Positions 1 through 12,100 of a DNA stretch of 64,000 bases are shown one piece after another; position 1 is the stretch's first letter; each line of letters begins with the position of its first letter. The position numbers and the translations under genes were made by a program. The DNA is from Stropharia rugosoannulata (taxonomy: Eukaryota; Basidiomycota; Agaricomycetes; Agaricales; Strophariaceae). The stretch covers positions 3,273,309-3,337,308 of the forward strand of contig JANCIK010000009.1 of the NCBI GenBank assembly GCA_028532985.1. The letters are read 5' to 3'. The notes under the pieces are model-generated. The model saw only the letters and a list, made by a program, of their open reading frames with translations. It made no database searches and was not told the DNA's origin.

Positions 1-3000
1 CGTATTGGTGTACGTGCCGGTTGCCTATAGGCGAAGGTGGGTGGGTTAGTAAATGATAACTTGTGCGGGTGGGTTGGTAAAGGATGGAAAGGATGTTGTT
101 GATTGGAAAGAGGATAGGGAAGGAACAAAAATAAAAGAAAAAAAAGAAAAAAAAAACAAAGCAAAAAAAAGAAGAAAAAACTCACCACTCCCCAACCCCC
201 TCACACACGCCCTGGCAAGTTCCGCGTGGACCTTGACAGAGTTGATAAAGTACTTGCCTGCGCGGCTGCGGTCGAGAAGGAAGTCGGTCAGCGATCCGTG
301 CAGGATCCGGATCCCGCTCTCTTTCTCCCTTTCTCTCTCTCTTTCTCTCTCTCTTTCGCGTTCGCGTTCACGTTCGCGCTCCTTTTCACGTTCTCTTTCG
401 CGCTCTTTTTCGCGTTCTCTTTCCCTTTCCCTTTCCCTTTCGCGTTCCCTCTCCCTCTCGCGCTCGCGCTCAACATGCCGATCACGCTCAACCTGGCGCT
501 CCCACTCGCGCTGCGCCTCTCTCTCCCTCTCCCTTTCCCTTTCCCTTCCACTCTCCCTCTCCCTCTCCCTTCCGCTCGCACTCGCACTCGCACTACCACC
601 CCTTTCCCTCTCGCGTTCTCCGCCCCTCTCGCCACCCCTCTCACCACCCCTCTCGCCACCCCTCTCCCTCTCGCGCTCCCTCTCCCACTGCGCATCATAC
701 ACATACCCCTGCGGACTCGCGTACCGGCCCGGTGGCGCGTACCCAGGTGGAGGCGGATGCGGGTTTCCATATCCTTGAGGACCATGTGTAGCAGCACCAG
801 GAGGTGGAGGTGGAGGGTGGACGTACCGCGCGCCCTGTGCGAGCGGGGGCGGCGGCGGTGGGTGTTGAGTGTGTCCTTGTGCGTGTGCGTGCGCTTGGGC
901 GTGTTGAGGCTGGGCGTGTTGAGCGTGTTGAGCGTGTTGAGACTGCGACGCATGGGAAGACCGGCGCTCGCGCAGCTCCATGTGCATGCCCTGCCCGCGC
1001 ATGGGCGGAGAGTGCGAGTGCTGCTGGTGCTGGTGCGGCGAATGCGACTGCGACGAATGCGCGTGCGAGTGCGATGAACCAGGCGGAGGTGGCGGTGGTG
1101 GCGGTAACATATGCGGCGACGGTACATGCGTCGACTGCCCCTGCCCATGCCCATGCCCGTGCTGAGGCGACACACTATGCGCATGCGCATGTTGAGGCGA
1201 CACGCTCTGTCTCGCATAGCCCTGCGTCAGCGGTGGTGGTGGTGGAGGTGGGGGCGGGCCCATAGGTCCTACCCGCCCTACTCCTGCTCCTGAACCTGAA
1301 CCCGAGCCTGATCCTGAACCCGAACCAGGTCCAGTCGGGTAGCCATTGGGATAATATTCCCTCTCCGCATACCTCTCCCTCTCCACACCGCGCTCAGCAG
1401 AAAAGCGGTCGCGGTCGCGCTCGGCACTAACCCTTTCCCTTTCCCTCTCCCTTTCCCTCTCCCTTTCCCTCTCAAGCTCCATCTCCCTCTCGCGCTCGCG
1501 CTGCATCTGCATCTGCAAACCGCGTTCCTTGCCTTTATACCTCCCCCCGCCCCCACCCTCGCGCTCGCGCTCCCTCTCGGCATCCCGCTCGGCATCCGCA
1601 TACCTCTCCCTCTCCGCTCTTTCTCGTTCTCGTTCCCGCTCGACGTGCCGGTCCCATTCAGCGTACCGGTCCCAGTCGGCGCTTCCTCTCTCACTACCAC
1701 CGCCGCCTCCACCACCTGGTCCTTCACCCCCGCCTCCGCCGGCCATAGCACCTCCTGGTCCAGTGTTGGAGTTGGCGTTGGCACCACCACCTACTCCAGC
1801 ACCTACTCCACCACCGCCAGCACCACCAGACCCCCGCCTAGGCGGCTCCGGCACACCCAATATCGAGTGCAGATCCGCCAGGACAAAGCCCACATCACCG
1901 CGGTTCATCCCGAGCAGCTCTTCGAGGAAGCGCGGGTCCGCGACTGGTAGTGGCACGTCTTCGTCCGAGTCTGAGTCCTTGCCTGCGCCCGCGTCCTTGC
2001 CCATTCCCATGCCCATGCCCGCGCCTTTGCGATCCTCGCTTGAGTGTTGCAAGCGTATGGTAGTTTGCGAGCGGGCGGTAGTTTGGGTGCGCGCGGTGTT
2101 AGGTTGGGTATTTGAGGGTTGGGCGCGCGCGGTGGCTGGCGTATGCGCATGCGCTTGAAGTTGAGGTTGAGATTGAGGTTGGACGCGCGCGGCAGGCTGA
2201 CTGAACGCGGTAGCCTGCACAGGCCGGCCGAGCGCGCGCGCGGGGTTTTGTACGTGGTGGTGTGCGTCGTACTGCGCGTGTGCATGCGCGCTATCACCAC
2301 GGCGCGATTGCGAGTGCGGTTGCGGTTGCATGTGCACATTCTGCCCCTGCGTATGCGTATGCCCATGCGCACCAGCACCAGCACCAGCACGGAAAGGCGA
2401 GCGCGCGCGCGGTACAGGCGAAGCGTGCAAAGGCGACGGGCGCGAAGGTGCATAATTCCCCGCACCCGCGCCTGCTATAACCGAAGAGGAGGGGTACATC
2501 GAGGTAGGAGACGCGGTGTACGGGCCTGGCGCGTACACCTGTCCTTGGCCTTGTCCTGGGCTGGCGTAGGGCAGTGCGTGACTTGACCCGCCGGGGTACG
2601 CGGTCGAGCTCGAACTGGCGGGGTACGCGCCCGCGCTCGAGCTAGACGGAGGAGGTGGAGGAGCGTGCCTTCGCGATGACGATGCATGCGAATGCGAGTG
2701 CGCGGGCGGCGGCGGAGGGTAGGACGACGACGACGACGACGACGAGTGTGCGGGCGGAGGTGGGGGTGGGTACGACCCTGACCCTGACCCCGATCCTGAT
2801 GGCGGGTACGATGATGAATGCCCTGACGAATGACCCGACGAGTGCGAATGCGGTGGCGGTGGAGGAGGGTACGACCCAGAAGGGGGGTAAGTCCCTACCA
2901 CCATCCCCCTCGCCAAACCCGACGACGACGACGACGAAGGCGCGTACCCGCTCGCGCCTGAGGGGTACACGACCTCGCTGTGCGCGCCTAGCATGTGTGG

Positions 3001-4895
3001 GCCGAGCGAGGCCGGGCGCGCGTGTGCGTGTCTTGCGTCTCGTCCATCTAGCGCTTGCTGTGCGTATCCTTGTCCTTGTCCGTGTCCTTGTCCTGTATCA
3101 TACCGGCCGTACCGGCCCGGACCCGACCCCGACCCCAACCCCCCCGACCCCGACCCGTACGCGATATAGCCCTGCAAGACAGCAGGCGACACGAGCGCCT
3201 CTACACCCTCCTGCTTATCTCCATCTTCATCTTCCGCATAATCATAATCATAATCATCATAATCCGTCTCCTCGTCGACCCCGAACCTCGCAGGCCTGAG
3301 AAGGACGGGCGACGCCGAGCTCCCGCCCCATGACCATGATGCTTTTCTGCCTCCGTGGATCCGCCTAGCTTTCGTGCCTGCGCGTGCGCGGTCGGTCCCG
3401 TTGGTGCCGGTTACGCTGGGTACGTTCATCGCGTTCATCCCTGCACCACCGCCTCCGATCCGCACATCCTTCCCCAGTCGTCTATTAGCGCCCTTACCCC
3501 CCACCGCGCCCGCCCCCACCAAGCCTTGACTCGACCGAGCACCCGCACCTCGTCGCGCGTACACATCCCTCCTCACAAAAAGCAACACCCCGAGTACCCT
3601 CAACACCGCCTTCGCTCCAGCTCCTCCCCCCGCCCCGGCGAGTATATGCCGATACAGCGCATCGAGCTCCGCGAACGGTATCTCGCCTATCCCTTCTCCG
3701 GCTTCCCCGCCACCATTCGCGTTCGTGTTAACGTTAAAAGTACCACCAACCCCAAACCGCGACACCGCCCTTACCCTCAACACCCCCTCCAACCTCTCCA
3801 CCGGTCTATGCTGCGGCGAGTCGATATACCGAACCACAGTCTGCGCGTACCCCAACTGACCCCCTGCCCTACCCACGAGCTGGGCTACCATCCCCGGGCT
3901 AGGCCACCCAGAGGGCAGGTACGTTCTCAGCGGATGCGCTTTTCTCAGGGTATCGAACCGGGCTAATAAGAACCGTCTGATCTCTGCGTCTGGGAGGATG
4001 GAGGCTGGGTCGTCTAAAGGGATAGTGGTGAGGAGGGAACGGAGGTCGTAGGAGTTGAACGAGTCCCGGATGGGCGCGTCGGCGCGCGCGGAGACGAGGA
4101 TGAAGAGTGGGGCGTGCCGGTGGATTAGAGCGGTTGAGAGGATGCGGACTATGTATCGTTGCACGTTTGCACCTTGGCAGGCGTCGAGTGCGTCTATTAC
4201 TATGAGCTTTGGCCAGGTCCGCGGGCCGCTTTTGGGTTTTGCTCCCTCGCCCCTTTCCCTTTCCCTATCACCTCCTTCCCGTCCCTCATCACCCCCCTGC
4301 GCACGCGCAGCCTCCTCCGCCCTCGCCTCCTCCGCCTCCGCCTGCGCCCTAGCAGCAACAAGCGGCCCAACAACAAGCGCATTCAACTGCGCCTCCAACG
4401 TCCCACCAAACACCCCCGGATCACTCTCAACAGCCAACGCAATCCCCGCCCTCACCTCCCTCACCCTTCCCGCGACCTGGTGCGCGAGCGTCGCCATCAG
4501 GTGCTTTTCCGTGTTTAGACCGGGGATGGACGGGTCGAAGAAGAAAGAGGCGAGGAGCTGGTTGCGCGCGGCCGCGGCTGTGCAGATTGATTGCGCGAGA
4601 GAGGATTTGCCCGACCCTGGGGGACCGTAGAGCCAGAGGATCCCGCAGTCGTTACGTGGTGGGTTTGGGGGGTGTGCGTGCGCGTTCGGGTGCGCGTTCG
4701 GATATGAATGTCCCGGATGTGAGCTCGCCCCCAGCCCCTGCCCCTGCGCACCACCGGGCACCTGCCCATCAAGCCACGCATCAACAAGCGCAAGGATCGC
4801 CGCGCGCGTGCGCGGGTGGCACTTTGGCGGCGCGAACTTGCGCCCCGAGTCGTGGAACGCGCCGGGCGCGATGCGTCGCTCGAGGGTGTCGGTGC
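1..4895 (-). CDS. NACHT-type NTPase (NLR-like) with two giant low-complexity inserts; 3' end outside the window
   Basis: This is a STAND-class NTPase resembling basidiomycete NACHT proteins, presumably cytoplasmic and acting in recognition or signalling. The exon runs from an acceptor at 4896 (cacag) to a donor at 185/184 (GTGAGT). A 161-nt intron (25-185) follows, and the next exon starts at 24 and leaves the window. The N-terminal part has the family lead-in (RIAPGAFHDSGRKF, RTRAAILALVDAWLDGQ), then the P-loop GPPGSGKSS (about 4626-4600) and the Walker-B-like LIVIDALDAC. The winged-helix region is split. It starts at VLGVLLFVRRDVY (about 3600-3550), resumes at FLEELLGMNRGDV and LHSILGVP (about 1950-1840), and ends with LHGSLTDFLLD and HAELARACVRGL (about 300-190). 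The gaps hold Gly/Ser/Pro/His-rich and (Arg-Glu)n sequence. Upstream exons are uncertain; a low-complexity open frame at 5713-6125 ending in a GTGCGT donor is a candidate. Confidence 0.8.
310..1840 (-). repeat. Low-complexity coding repeat: Arg-Glu dipeptides, poly-Pro, His/Gln runs
   Basis: This is insert 2 of the NACHT gene, about 500 codons. On the minus strand it encodes long RERERE tracts, PPPPPP runs and His/Ala/Gln-rich stretches. On the plus strand the same DNA reads as simple CTCTCCCTTTCC-type pyrimidine repeats. It lies between the segment ending LHSILGVP and the C-terminal LHGSLTDFLLD. Confidence 0.85.
1960..3550 (-). repeat. Low-complexity coding repeat: Gly/Ser/Tyr/Pro/His-rich
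   Basis: This is insert 1 of the NACHT gene, about 530 codons. It contains GSGSGSY, PPPPPP, SSSSS, HSHSHA and GQGQGQ runs, and sits between the segment ending VRRDVYARR and the conserved FLEELLGM segment. The reading frame stays open throughout. Confidence 0.85.
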
Positions 4896-6125
4896 CTGTG
4901 TTTTGGGGGGTTTTTGTGGTTTGGGGTGGGTTTTGGAGTGTGGAGGTAGGTTGGAGATGGGTTTTGTGGGGGTTTTTGGAGGGTTTTTGGAGGGTAGAGG
5001 TGGTTCATAGATGGTTTAAAGATAAAAATGTCCCTCCAGCGAGCGGGCGATGAACGGACGCGGATACGGATACGGATACGGCATTCGAGAAGCGCGGCGC
5101 GGCGCGGTGCGGATCGGTGGTGTATTTTTTTCGGGAGGGTTTTGGGCGTCGTAGTTAGTTTTTAGGTGATTTTAGGTGATTTTAGTTTTGGTTTTCGGTG
5201 TCGTAGTTGGTGGATGTCGTGTAGTGGATGTCGGTTTTAGGTGGTTTTGGTTTTGGTTGGTGGATGTCGTTTAGTTTTTGGGAGAATTCATGAGCATAAA
5301 TGAATGTTCGATGTTCGGTTTTCGGGATTTGGTGGATGGGTTCGTCGGTGGGTAGGATTTTGGTCGTGTCGGAAGTTAGTCGGTTAGATGAGGTGCGTTG
5401 TGTCATGAAAGGAGTTGGATACGTTGGGTCGTGGAACGGTTTTCGGGTTTCGGGTTTCGTTTGGGTGTTGGTGTTGGTGTTGGGTCGTGTTCGACATGGT
5501 GTTGGTCATGCGTTCAGAGTTGACAGGTGTCGGACGGGGCGTCGGGTGTCAGATGGAGGTCGGGTCGATGGTGGAATGACATGCATGGGGCGGGGGGCGG
5601 GAGGCGGAGAGTGAAAGGCGGGAGGCGGAGGGCGGAGGGCGATCAAGGGATGGGCATGGACGGTGGCGGGAAGATAAGCGCCTAGAGGGAGATGAAGACG
5701 TGGGGTACGCACCTCGCCGGCCGGACGGCGCCTGGTTCTGGTTCTGGTTCTGGTTCAGAGTCTGACTCTGGCTCTGCATCTGACTGTGACTGTGCGCGTG
5801 TAGCTGGGGCAAGGGGCCCGAGGATGAATGGGAGGAGGAGAGGGAGAGGGAGTGAGAGTGGGTGCCCGTCGTCGAGAGGGTGTTGTGCATGCAAAGGGCG
5901 GACGGGCGCCTGAAAAGTGCAAGTGGTGGGAGAGAGTGAGTGAGTGAGGAAGGAGGCAAGGCAAGGCAAGGCAAGGCAAGCAGGCGGCAAAGCAAATTGC
6001 CTGTCGAGCACTCTTCTTTGCTTCTTTTCCAAATCCGAATTCGAATCGCTTCCCCCCAACCGACCCATGTGACGCCCAACCCTGCAAAGTAGGCGCGCGC
6101 CAATCCGAAGCCGAGCGCCGACCAC
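4896..6125. other. Upstream region of the NACHT gene; possible first exon
   Basis: The NACHT acceptor at 4896 needs an upstream donor. The stretch 4900-5060 is almost free of GT on the minus strand. The best visible donor is GTGCGT at 5712 (minus), at the end of an open frame (up to 6125) rich in Ser, Gln, Asn and alternating Glu-Pro residues. That would imply an intron of about 817 nt, long for this genome, so an extra exon or a different start is possible. An AAGGC-type microsatellite lies at about 5951-5982. Confidence 0.35.
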
Positions 6126-9100
6126 GCCCCTAGTCCCGCACTGGCCCGACCCGGCTCGGTTGTGTGACGCGGCGCCTATTTTAGCGCGGGCATGTCCAGT
6201 GAACTGCGCTTATCACGTAACACCCCGCGTGTCAGCCGAGGCCCGCCGAGGCCCGCCGCGCCGCCGAGCCCCACGCACCCTCGCCTTGGGCGTTTATCAC
6301 CGCCCCTGGGCGCTCACTCCCCCACCCCCTCAGGCGCCCGTGCGTACTGTCTCGATGTGCGTTCGAGGATACTAGGCGGGCGGCGCGCGGGTGGGTATTA
6401 GGGTGCTTGCTCCCACGCTAAGCACGATACGTGCATGCGTGCATGCACGCGCGGATAGGTGGGTGGGTGGGTACTGCTCCCGGGCCTTGGATAGCGCTAT
6501 CGATCGCTCCCTCCTCGCATCCATCCATCCATCACCGACATCCTGTCCATCGATCGCCTCCTCACATCCATCTGTCCGTCCCTTACGTCCTACTCTACTT
6601 CCGTACACCTGCCTGCTACCTACCTACCCGGTTCTCCGGGCCCCGGTCGCGCCTCGCCTCCTCGCCTCTCCTCGCCTCTTCCGTCTTCCGTCTTCATTAA
6701 AAAAAATCCAACGCAACGCATAATGCATACCCCAGCACACCCATCGATCCAGCTGGCACAATCCAGAATCCAGAATCCAGAATCCAGATCCACCACCTGC
6801 CCTGCCCTGCTGTAAGTTAAGTAAGCAAGTACGTACGTACAAGCTTACCCCCACAGGCAACTCACAGGGCCGAAGCCTGCAGAAGCGAGTCGACTGACAC
6901 TGACGGTATGTAAGTACAGTAACAGTGACAGCCAATGACGTCGCCCCGACTAACGTCCGACTAGCGCCGATTCATTGGTACTGATCCATTGATTGATTCA
7001 TTGATTGATCCCTTGATTGACGCCATACTCTACAGCTTATGTAACGATCACAAATCGACATCCCACACTTGGGGCGGGGGAGAAATAGTCTGCTTGAAAG
7101 TAATTGTACTACATACACGCGTATCACGAGAAGAGAGAAAAGGAGAAACGATCAAGGTCCAGAACAGTTTCGGAATGACGAGTGAAGTGTAGTTATTTGA
7201 ATATCAAATGACCACTTAGTCCACATTCGCAAATAATACAAATCGCAAAAACGGCCCCGAAAAAAAAAGGAGAAAGGTGTTTAAATTTAATCGATAATCC
7301 CTGGGCGCTTATCTTGATCTTATGTACATACTACATATGCGCGATGCGCGGCATTTACGATTTTCTGCTGCAGCTCTGAGAGTGACGTTTAGGCTTTGTA
7401 TGTATAGTAGTGCGCCGTGCGAGAATCACTAAGATCCTCTATACTCTAGCAACACAGACACTGCACAACTACAATGCACGCTGAGTCGGAGATGCAGTAC
7501 ATGCATTGCTCAGTCAGTCGGGTTGATCAGAAGTTAGAACTACACTGCGGCACTGCGTCTTACACCAGACAGGGGACATGGACGTAGAAATACTAGAGAT
7601 TAAATCTGAATATGAATTCTGTACCACATCGCGATGATACAGGTGTGCACTACTACAGCTTATGAGTCCAGGCTACGGCTTGCTGCACAAGTGAGAATTA
7701 AACTACTGCATGAATGACTGAAAATTAAGCAGCTACGCAAAATAGTACGAGGCACTAACTCCTATTACTCGCAGCGTTTCTACTACTATACAAGATGTAC
7801 ACAAGCAGTCACCTTATTCGCGTACATACCGCGTAGTGTATAGAACCGATCCTGTGATACTTGGCACTCACTCTACCCGAGCATCAAGCGCCCAGCAGAT
7901 AGCAGATACTGATGATGGAACTGGTTAGATTACCTTATCCACCTGAATCTTAACTGCGAGCCGGACGCACCACGTCGCGTCTATATTAGTTACACCTATT
8001 AGAGTACTTACCGCCCAACACAAATTAGGAATAATCCTGAATCAAAATGGGGAAAAGGAGGCTCTGCAGAGGTATGTAAGTATAGATGTAAATGTGCATA
8101 TGATCATGATAATTAAGGCACGGGTGTATTCCTACTGGGTATCTTATCTCACCAGATGCATAGGACATACAGTCGCTCTCAGGCATCTATGTATCAAGTC
8201 TATATAGATATATATCGGATAAACCGGTTTGATTCTATTATTTTATTTGACACCGTCTACATATGCTGCGTATTGGTTGGTCCCCGGGCGCCTATTCGTG
8301 CACACCTGATTCATGCACACTGACTGTCCACATCTGCACACCATCCATATACCGACTAGGTAAGACGCCGCAAACGTCGCATAGAGTGAATACCGGGGAA
8401 GCAGGCAGCTAGCGGTCTTAACGCGCTCAGCGCTGCGTAAGTACCAAAGCGCAGGGCTGGGCCTGGAGTGGGGTGGCAGTGTGCGAGTGCGAAGCGCGTC
8501 TTGAGATAGTAAAAACATCTTTCTTGTACTGCATTGACATTGGACACTAGAGGAAGGGGTAGGTGCGGTGCCCCCTCCGGTGTGGACGACAGACGACAGA
8601 TGGTACTAAGCGTGGGGCGACAGATGGACTTGTGATCGCGATCATGGTATACTCTACTTCAGGACTCGGACTGCACACAAAGTCACTAAGGATGCAGGCT
8701 GTGGCATGGCATGGCATGGCATAGAACATCAGCTCATCCATCGCTCCAATCAGTTGCCTGCCTGGCTGATGGACTAACGTTAGTGAATCGATAAAGGTGA
8801 TGAACGACCGACCGAATTAATGAACGTAGAGCTACTAATGAATCAATGAATGAATCAATGAATGGATGAACTTGAAGTAGATGCATGGCGTGCATGGAAA
8901 GTGATCGTCACATTACATTACACGAACATATTACATTAATGAGCGACAGGTGTATGTACATACATAAACATTCTTCCTTATTTTCAGTATCTACGCTGCG
9001 TATAAGTGTTGTAGCTTCGAGGACGTGGTGATGCTCCACCGGGTGCCCGCGTCGCCCCGCGGGGAGCATCCGCCCGTGGGCTGCCTGCTCTGCTCTGCGT

Positions 9101-12100
9101 GGGTGACTGGGGTGGGGTAGGGTGGGGAGGAAGAAGTGTATAGAAGGAGCGCAGGTGCACCGTGCGCCTAAGAGGTCACGAGTCCATCGGACGTGGACAT
9201 TGCGCGTATATTGCTACTGCTCAACCCATTCCGCGTTTATTGCTCAAGCGTACACGCTAATCTGGTGAAAACGGACCTACTATGATGTACAGGCTGCTCT
9301 TGCACACACATATCTGCACGAGGCCTGGCGGAAATGGTGTGGCGCGGTGTGGCGTGGGGGCGCACGGGCGGCAATTGAACAACGTGCGTCGCCCGCGCGT
9401 CAGTTTGCACTAGCGCCCGCGCGACGCCGGGTCCAACCAGTGGCGTGCGTGTCCCACGGCGCTTATATTACGCCCCAGCCTGCGAGCTTCGAGCTTTAAG
9501 CTTCGCTTCGAGCTTCACGCGTCAAGCTTTACGTCCCAGCCAGCGCGCGGCGGCGCGGCGAGCGTGCGAGCAGGGGCGTAGGGGCGCTGATATATATAAC
9601 GCGCGTGTGAGCCGCGGGGCGTGGCGCGGCGCGCTTCCCATGTCCGTGGCACCATCGAGACAGTGATGCTGCTTCGCCGTCGTTCCAGAGTCCAGACGGG
9701 GCTTCTGCCTTCGGCGCGCACAGCCCCGCGGCGCCTGCCATAGTCCACTCCACCCCCACCCCCCATGTCGAGCAGCGAAGTACCGCCGCGGGTGCGAGAG
9801 TGGGTGGGGGGAGCTCGCAGAGAGCGGGTGCGGTGGCCGGGTGTCCACTGCGCCGCCCCCGCGTTATCGCGCAACTGAGAAGCGAGCGCAGGACGCCGAG
9901 GCGCCCGTGCTGCGTCCCTGATGAGTCATTGCTTTCGGATGAGGCACAGCCATAGGTTCTACGGCGCCTATCGGCATAGCACCGGCCGCGCCTACATGTA
10001 GGGTCGCTCCTAAGCATACATGCAACTTCTCGAACTCCATCTGTCGAGGTGCCAGCTCGACTGGGACGAAGAAGCCAGCTCGAATCGCACGTCCGCCCTG
10101 GTCTTCTCGTTTTAGCTCTAGACCTGTCTGTCTGTCTGTCCGTCGTAATAGAGCGTGTGTAACTCGTCCAGCGCGTATTGATATGGATCGCTGGCGGCTA
10201 CTGGCACTGACTGTGCGCGCACACAAATTTAGCGCTGGCACCACGCCACGCCATTCTTGCTATGTACTACAATCTATTCTATACGCATCATATACATATT
10301 CTGCTGCGGCAGCTGAACGGGGCAGCCCGGGGGTCCGCGCAGCACAGCGCGCGTGCATGGGAAGAGAAAGGAAGCGCGGGTGTATCCACGGGAAAAACAG
10401 ATCACTAGCGGCGATAGCTATCGATAGCCCTCGATAGCGCACCGGGTGTACATCCGCCCGCCCATGCCAGGCATGCCACGCTGCCGCGCACTGCGCGCCA
10501 GAGCGCTTATCCGCCCTATGCCGTGCGTGGGTACGGCGCTTGTGCGTACCCAGCGAGTGATCGGGGGCGTGCGGAGCCGCTTGGCGACCCGGCCGCTGCC
10601 CCAGCGACAAGCGCTGGCGCGCCTGTCTGTCTATGGCATTCGCATACATCCGCGGTTCTGGCGGCTTCTATGAGATGGGCATTAGGGCGCTATGATAAAG
10701 CCAGACCGCCTGATCAGGCTCTGTGCGCTGGGAAGCGCGCTATCAATAGAATTTGATAGTGAGTGTAATGAGGGATGCAGTGCAGGCAGGCGTTTAAACG
10801 CCCGAGGTTTCTGTGACGATAGGGGGAGAGGCAGGCGCGTGTGCGCACATGGGAACGGGCGGCGGTCATGGGGCTGCGATAGGAGGATACACCGAGTAAT
10901 TATACTGATCCCCACCGATTAACGACGGACTTGGCTTGCATGGAGGTCCACAGAGGGACCTGCCGAGTGCTGCAGAACGCAGTTCAAAAACATGCAAGTG
11001 CCACAATTGGCTGCGCCGTGTGCTTTTCTGCTGCCAGCAGCCGCGGGTTTATGTTTAGACAGACAATGTTCTTTTCAATAGACAGATGCCCTTCCTTTTT
11101 CTCTGTACATGTTCTCATACCAGGCACCACGAGGTGAGTTCTTACATTCAACTGGCTCCCACACCGATTTTTGTCATGGCTCCGCTTATTAATTTGTTAG
11201 GATCAATCAAATTGTTGCTGAATGGTTTGCGTTCGGCTGCGGCGTTTTTCAGCGTTGTTCGTATGCTTCACGAGCCGTTCTAGAACTGGCTCGTCATGCA
11301 AGTCGATGATTCTGCCGAGAGCTGAGCGCCCAACGGCTTTACAGAAAACGGATGTCATCATGACATAAGGATGGTTTTCTGTGGTGCTCTTTGTGGAGGT
11401 CACACACGGGCTGAAGGCGCTGGAAGAGCCCCTGACTGGGATATATTTTGAGCCAATATCCAAGCCAAGAAGAAAATATTGCTACATATCAGAGTCCGCG
11501 ACCCGCTCGGGCGCTTAACTCATGCGGCCAAATACGCCGTTGATTTTGAAACGAATACGGTCTTCCCATTCAGCCTCGTTACTCGTAGACTCCTAATTAC
11601 AGTTAATTACCTATACACATACTCCCACTTGAATCATATTACACACACTGGGGATTGCTGTAGCCTTTCAGTTGGAAAGCCGGCCATAATACTGTCTATA
11701 AATCGAAGATTCTTACCTGAAGAGGTCGCAAATCGGTTATATGACGTTTTCAGCGTGCTAGCCGCTCTTAACAGCCGACGCTGCGTTATACGAGGTTATA
11801 TGACTTATGTTGCGATAGTGATGTTCCCAGATCGGTAGAAGTAGAACTGGTTCCGAACAAAATATGTAGAGTACACGAGGAGTACTATGCCGACCGCAGT
11901 TTTCAGACATTAATGATTACTGAGCTGATGACAATCTCTCGGGAGAACATATTTGTCAGATGTAGCACATACCTTCACTCAACCTTCACATGACAAGCTT
12001 CACACCCACACCTGACTAAAAGTAATAAGCCTGACAGAACTTGGTAAGTCTTTGTCCCCAACAATCCCACGCTACCAAATGCGAATTTTTGCTCATGCAG

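Noticed and set aside
53..1265. Plus-strand open frames rich in SLSLSRSRS and similar dipeptides over the NACHT insert
   Set aside because: They are antisense readings of the (Arg-Glu)n and Pro-rich repeats; the minus strand carries the conserved NACHT blocks.
9515..10017. Overlapping long minus-strand frames in CpG-rich DNA
   Set aside because: Three frames are open at once, as expected from high GC; none has a domain, splice pattern or start context.
11203..11463. 86-codon minus-strand frame ending EKRRSRTQTIQQQ
   Set aside because: No recognised family and no exon partner visible; kept only as a note in the gene-poor region.
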